Assembly (NCBI GenBank): GCA_003152595.1
Contig: PMAM01000195.1
Coordinates: 1-9,684 of the forward strand
DNA length: 9,684 nucleotides
From: Acidobacterium sp.
GTDB lineage: Bacteria; Acidobacteriota; Terriglobia; Terriglobales; Acidobacteriaceae
Direction: 5' to 3'
Shown: one piece after another, positions 6,966 to 9,684 of the stretch
Layout: each line of letters starts with the position of its first letter
How positions within the stretch are numbered: position 1 is the stretch's first letter
Made by a program: the position numbers and the translations under genes
The notes under the pieces: generated by a model
Told to the model about the DNA's origin: nothing
The model's input: only the letters and a program-made list of their open reading frames with translations
The model's database searches: none

Positions 6966-6972
6966 GGAGAGG
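6966..6972 (+). promoter_or_regulatory. Ribosome binding site of the TolC-family gene
   Basis: GGAGAGG lies 3 bases before the ATG at 6976 (GGAG core 6 bases away). A second AGGAG at 6960-6964 lies 11 bases away. This fixes the start within an open frame that otherwise extends back to 6067 through antisense truA sequence. Confidence 0.75.
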
Positions 6973-6975
6973 CCC

Positions 6976-9171
6976 ATGTTAGTTTTCCGCAGTCATCCTG
7001 GAAAGAACTCAACTACGTTCTTCGCTAAAAAGAACTCAGCTACTTTTTTCTCTAAATTGAAATCCGCCGCGGCAATCTGCTGCCTGCTCGCCGGCACCGC
7101 GCCTTCGTATGCCCAGGCCCCTCAGCAGGCCGCGCCCGCGGCTCCCGGCCTTCCGCCCGAGCCGGCGCCAAATTACACGCAGCCGCTCTTCCTCCACGAC
7201 ACCTCGCGCGACTTTTCAAAACCGCGCGGCTACTTTCCTAATCTCATCGCTCCCTACGAGCCCACCACGGTCCAGCAGCCGAGTTTCCTGAACTCGGAGC
7301 ATCTCGACTCGCTGATTAAAGACGGCAAGATCTACCTCAGCCTCGGCGACGCGGTTCTCCTCGCGCTGCAGAACAACTACGACATCGCCATTCAGCGCCT
7401 GAACCTCGACATCTCCGACACCGATCTGCTCCGCACCAAAGCCGGCCAGACTCCCCTGGGCACCCCCACTTCGCTGGTCACCAACACCCAGGGCGGCGGC
7501 GGTTCCGCTGTGACTTCAGGAGGAGGCCCCGGCGGCACCAGCGTAGCGGGCACCGGCGTCGGCGGCATCGCCGTTTCCACCAGCGGCGCCGGACCTGCGC
7601 CTGAGAATCTCGACCCCTACCTGCAGGGCACCATCCAGTTGCAGCGCCAGAAGACGCCTCAGCTCAATACCCTCTTCAGCGGTGGCAAGCCATTCCTCAC
7701 CACCAATACGGACGAGTACAACTTCACCTACAACCAGGGCTTTCGTTCCGGCACTGCGCTCGTGGTCGGCTTTCAGAACAACCGCGTCACCAGCGACAGC
7801 CCTCTCAACACCTTCAGCCCTGCTCTCACCACGACGTTCAACGCCCAGCTCACGCAGCATCTGCTCCAGGGCTTCGGCTGGAGCCTGAACACCCGCTTCA
7901 TCGTCCAGGCTACCAACAACCGGCGCATCGCGGACTCCGTGTTCCGCTCCCAGCTCCTCTACACCATCAATCAGGTTGAGGATATTTACTGGGGCCTGGT
8001 CGGCGCTTACGAGGACCTGCAGTCCAAACAGCGCGCCCTCGACCAGTCCACCGCGCTCGAGAAAGATGACGAGAAGCAGCTGCAGATCGGCAGCATGGCG
8101 CCCCTCGACGTCGTTAACGCCCGCAGCCAGATGTCCGGCGACCAACAGGCGCTTATCTCTTCGGAGAGCAATCTCGAGTACCAGCAGTTGCTCATGAAGC
8201 AGGCCATCGCGCGCAACCTTGACGATCCTCGCATCGCCAGCGCTCCCGTCATCCCCACCGACCGTGTCACCCTGGCGGAAACGCCCGAAGAGCACATGTC
8301 GGTCGAGGATCTGGTCCGCCAGGCGGAGGCCAACAGCCCCGCGGTCGAGCAGGCCGTCCTCAATATGAGGAACGACGAGATCACCCTCAAAGCTGCGAAA
8401 AACGGCCTGCTGCCTACACTCGATGCGTACGCCTTCTATGGCGCCCAGGGTCTCGGCGGCGCTCAGAGCGCGAATTGCCTTGACTTCTTCACCGGCGCGG
8501 TATGCACGCCGAATCAGTATCCGACCGTGAGCTATGGCACAACGTTCCAGGACCTCTTCAACAGCACCGGACCCAACAAGGGCGCGGGGGTCAATCTGAA
8601 CATTCCTATCCGCAATCGCCCCGCGCAGGCACTTGAAGCCCGCTCGCAGATCGAATACCGCCAGGCGCAGATGCGGCTCCAGCAGCTTTACGTGCAGATC
8701 CGTATGCAGATCATCAACGATCAGTACGCGCTCACGAATGATCGCGCCGCGGTGAACGCCGCCATCGCCAACCAGGAGTACAACCACCAGAGCCTCGACG
8801 CCGAAAACAAGAAGCTCCACCTCGGCGCCTCAACGACCGCCAACGTCCTCGTACAGCAGAAAGGCCTCGCCGCCGCGGACGCGCAGCTCATTTCCGCGCG
8901 CGCGCGCTACGCCACGGACCGCGCCGCTCTGGAAGAAGCTCTCGCCAGCACGCTGGACCTTTACGGCATCTCCATCGTTGACGCGGCCAGCGGCCAGGTG
9001 AGCACGGCGCCCGTCGTCCCCGGCCTCGAACCGGCGAAGACGCTGCCCGACGTGACGCCGCCCAGTCAGCAGCAACAGCTGCAGCAGCAGGAACAGAACC
9101 CGCCTCAGCCACAGGCCGCTCCCACGCAACCGCAAACGCAGCCGCAGCCGCAGTCCAACCCGCAACGCTAA
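6976..9171 (+). CDS. TolC-family outer membrane efflux protein
   Basis: This is a probable trimeric outer-membrane channel of the OEP/TolC family, working with an inner-membrane pump and a periplasmic adaptor to export compounds; neither partner is in the window. From the ATG at 6976 the protein has 731 residues, longer than typical TolC (about 430-500). Order of parts: a long signal peptide with a 9-residue duplication in its n-region (10-27), a hydrophobic core and a likely cleavage after SYA (residue 46); a Pro-rich segment (48-75); the first helical repeat starting at LSLGDAVLLALQNNYDI (121-137); a Gly-rich insertion (173-207); beta-strand and helical segments with GSMAPLDVVNARSQ (372-385); a second repeat beginning SVEDLVRQAEANSPAV (442-457); a probable surface loop with Cys501 and Cys510; LHLGASTTANVLVQQ (624-638); and a Gln/Pro-rich tail (about 695-731). 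The start is chosen from the ribosome binding site and signal peptide. It is followed by a hairpin 24 bp after the stop. Confidence 0.92.
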   Translation: MLVFRSHPGKNSTTFFAKKNSATFFSKLKSAAAICCLLAGTAPSYAQAPQQAAPAAPGLPPEPAPNYTQPLFLHDTSRDFSKPRGYFPNLIAPYEPTTVQQPSFLNSEHLDSLIKDGKIYLSLGDAVLLALQNNYDIAIQRLNLDISDTDLLRTKAGQTPLGTPTSLVTNTQGGGGSAVTSGGGPGGTSVAGTGVGGIAVSTSGAGPAPENLDPYLQGTIQLQRQKTPQLNTLFSGGKPFLTTNTDEYNFTYNQGFRSGTALVVGFQNNRVTSDSPLNTFSPALTTTFNAQLTQHLLQGFGWSLNTRFIVQATNNRRIADSVFRSQLLYTINQVEDIYWGLVGAYEDLQSKQRALDQSTALEKDDEKQLQIGSMAPLDVVNARSQMSGDQQALISSESNLEYQQLLMKQAIARNLDDPRIASAPVIPTDRVTLAETPEEHMSVEDLVRQAEANSPAVEQAVLNMRNDEITLKAAKNGLLPTLDAYAFYGAQGLGGAQSANCLDFFTGAVCTPNQYPTVSYGTTFQDLFNSTGPNKGAGVNLNIPIRNRPAQALEARSQIEYRQAQMRLQQLYVQIRMQIINDQYALTNDRAAVNAAIANQEYNHQSLDAENKKLHLGASTTANVLVQQKGLAAADAQLISARARYATDRAALEEALASTLDLYGISIVDAASGQVSTAPVVPGLEPAKTLPDVTPPSQQQQLQQQEQNPPQPQAAPTQPQTQPQPQSNPQR
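7003..7056 (+). repeat. 27-bp in-frame tandem duplication in the TolC signal peptide
   Basis: Copies at 7003-7029 and 7030-7056 are identical at 23 of 27 positions. They encode KNSTTFFAK and KNSATFFSK, residues 10-18 and 19-27, ahead of the hydrophobic core. The duplication lengthens the positively charged n-region of the signal peptide and is more AT-rich than the rest of the gene. Confidence 0.85.
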
Positions 9172-9195
9172 GCGGGACTCCTCCTGTCATCACCC

Positions 9196-9221
9196 GGACG
9201 GCCCGCATCTGCGGGCCGTCC
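9196..9221 (+). terminator. Terminator-like hairpin after the TolC-family gene
   Basis: A perfect 11-bp GC-rich stem (9196-9206 with 9211-9221) closes the tetraloop ATCT, 24 bp after the TAA stop. No T run follows directly; the next T-rich DNA is the repeat array about 20 bp further on. Transcript end or mRNA stabiliser are both possible. Confidence 0.6.
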
Positions 9222-9223
9222 AC

Positions 9224-9296
9224 CTCGCTGTTGCCGCTCGCGTTTTCGCTCGTTTTATGGCTCGCTTTTCCACTCGCTTTTTTGCTCGCTGGTCTC
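9224..9296. repeat. 12-bp-period CTCG iterated array upstream of carA
   Basis: CTCG starts at 9237, 9249, 9261, 9273 and 9285, exactly 12 bp apart, with a further copy 13 bp earlier at 9224. The central units are CTCGCGTTTTCG, CTCGTTTTATGG, CTCGCTTTTCCA and CTCGCTTTTTTG, giving a consensus near CTCGCTTTTNNG. The array fills the gap from the TolC hairpin to the carA promoter candidate. A matching unit occurs at 5740-5755. The role is unknown. Confidence 0.65.
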
Positions 9297-9313
9297 TCTC
9301 TTCCGCCACTCCC

Positions 9314-9322
9314 TGCTAAAAT
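9314..9322 (+). promoter_or_regulatory. Candidate extended -10 promoter of carA
   Basis: TGC followed by TAAAAT (9317-9322) fits an extended -10 element, which can act without a good -35; the sequence at the -35 position is CTCTCT. Transcription would start near 9329, leaving a leader of about 20 bases, enough for the Shine-Dalgarno but too short for an attenuator. Confidence 0.45.
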
Positions 9323-9349
9323 CTATTGAATCCACTCATCGGAGCGGCA

Positions 9350-9684
9350 ATGCAGGCAATTCTTGCGCTCGAAGACGGGCGCATCTTCAGGGGCGAAGGC
9401 TACGGCGCCCAGGGCGAATGCTGCGGAGAGGTCGTTTTCAATACATCGTTGACCGGTTATCAGGAGATCTTCACCGATCCTTCCTACGCCGGCCAGATTG
9501 TCGTCCTCACCAATCCGCAAATCGGCAACTACGGCACCAACCCCGCCGACGACGAAGCCGCCCACCCGTACATTGAAGGCCTCGTCACCCGTGAATTCTC
9601 CGAGCACGCCTCCAACTGGCGTTCCCTCAATCCCGCCGACCAATACCTCGAGCGCTTCCACGTCCCGGTCATCTCGGAAATCGA
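9350..9684 (+). CDS. carA: Carbamoyl-phosphate synthase small subunit (3' partial)
   Basis: CarA is the glutaminase subunit of carbamoyl-phosphate synthase: it releases ammonia from glutamine and passes it through a tunnel to CarB, supplying carbamoyl phosphate for arginine and pyrimidine synthesis. The first 111 codons are present and the frame is open to the window end; full-length CarA is about 370-390 residues, so the class I amidotransferase domain with its catalytic cysteine lies outside. The N-terminal domain is diagnostic: AILALEDGRIFRGEG, GEVVFNTSLTGYQEI (27-41), TDPSYAGQIVVLT, NPQIGNYGTNP and VTREFSEHASNWRS. GGAG at 9341-9344 lies 5 bases before the ATG, a good fit. It follows the TolC-family gene by 178 bp, with a hairpin and a repeat array between, so it is probably transcribed separately. 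Confidence 0.97.
   Translation, partial: MQAILALEDGRIFRGEGYGAQGECCGEVVFNTSLTGYQEIFTDPSYAGQIVVLTNPQIGNYGTNPADDEAAHPYIEGLVTREFSEHASNWRSLNPADQYLERFHVPVISEI

Noticed and set aside
6067..6975. In-frame upstream extension of the TolC open frame
   Set aside because: Most of it is antisense to truA, and it would bury the signal peptide more than 300 residues inside the protein. The ATG at 6976 has a Shine-Dalgarno and a signal peptide.
7516..8820. Long minus-strand open frame (434 codons) opposite the TolC gene
   Set aside because: The plus strand encodes a recognisable TolC protein with signal peptide and ribosome binding site. The antisense frame has no recognised domain and is expected from GC-rich codon bias.

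Overview
The window is a GC-rich bacterial chromosomal segment carrying seven protein-coding genes, two of them cut by the window edges. The gene content is mostly housekeeping. Protein style (a long TolC-type protein with Gly-rich insert and Gln/Pro-rich tail, a secreted YtcJ-like amidohydrolase, a bacterial-type S-adenosylhomocysteinase) suggests Acidobacteriota, probably Terriglobia. That assignment is inference from remembered protein style, not from a search.

Layout, left to right. A class V aminotransferase of the NifS/IscS type (plus strand, 5' end missing) ends at 1043 and is followed by a strong terminator hairpin. It converges on a minus-strand series of four genes: ahcY (1100-2545), a secreted amidohydrolase (2693-4432), an M20 metallopeptidase (4502-5716) and truA (5923-6717). 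Gaps between these are 147, 69 and 206 bp, so only the peptidase and amidohydrolase look tightly coupled. A 258-bp divergent region separates truA from a plus-strand TolC-family outer-membrane efflux gene, whose supported start is at 6976. After the TolC hairpin comes a 12-bp-period repeat array, then an extended -10 promoter and the 5' end of carA, which runs off the right edge.

The genes do not form one pathway. AhcY recycles S-adenosylhomocysteine, TruA modifies tRNA, CarA starts arginine and pyrimidine synthesis, the desulfurase supplies sulfur for Fe-S clusters or tRNA thiolation, and the TolC protein exports compounds across the outer membrane. The M20 peptidase and the exported amidohydrolase may both hydrolyse scavenged peptide or amide compounds.

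I found no phage, transposon, CRISPR, defence or biosynthetic cluster. The less ordinary signals lie between genes: short GC-rich iterated sequences with 7-bp and 12-bp periods that recur at separate sites (after ahcY, after truA, before the M20 gene, before carA), plus a 27-bp in-frame duplication in the TolC signal peptide.
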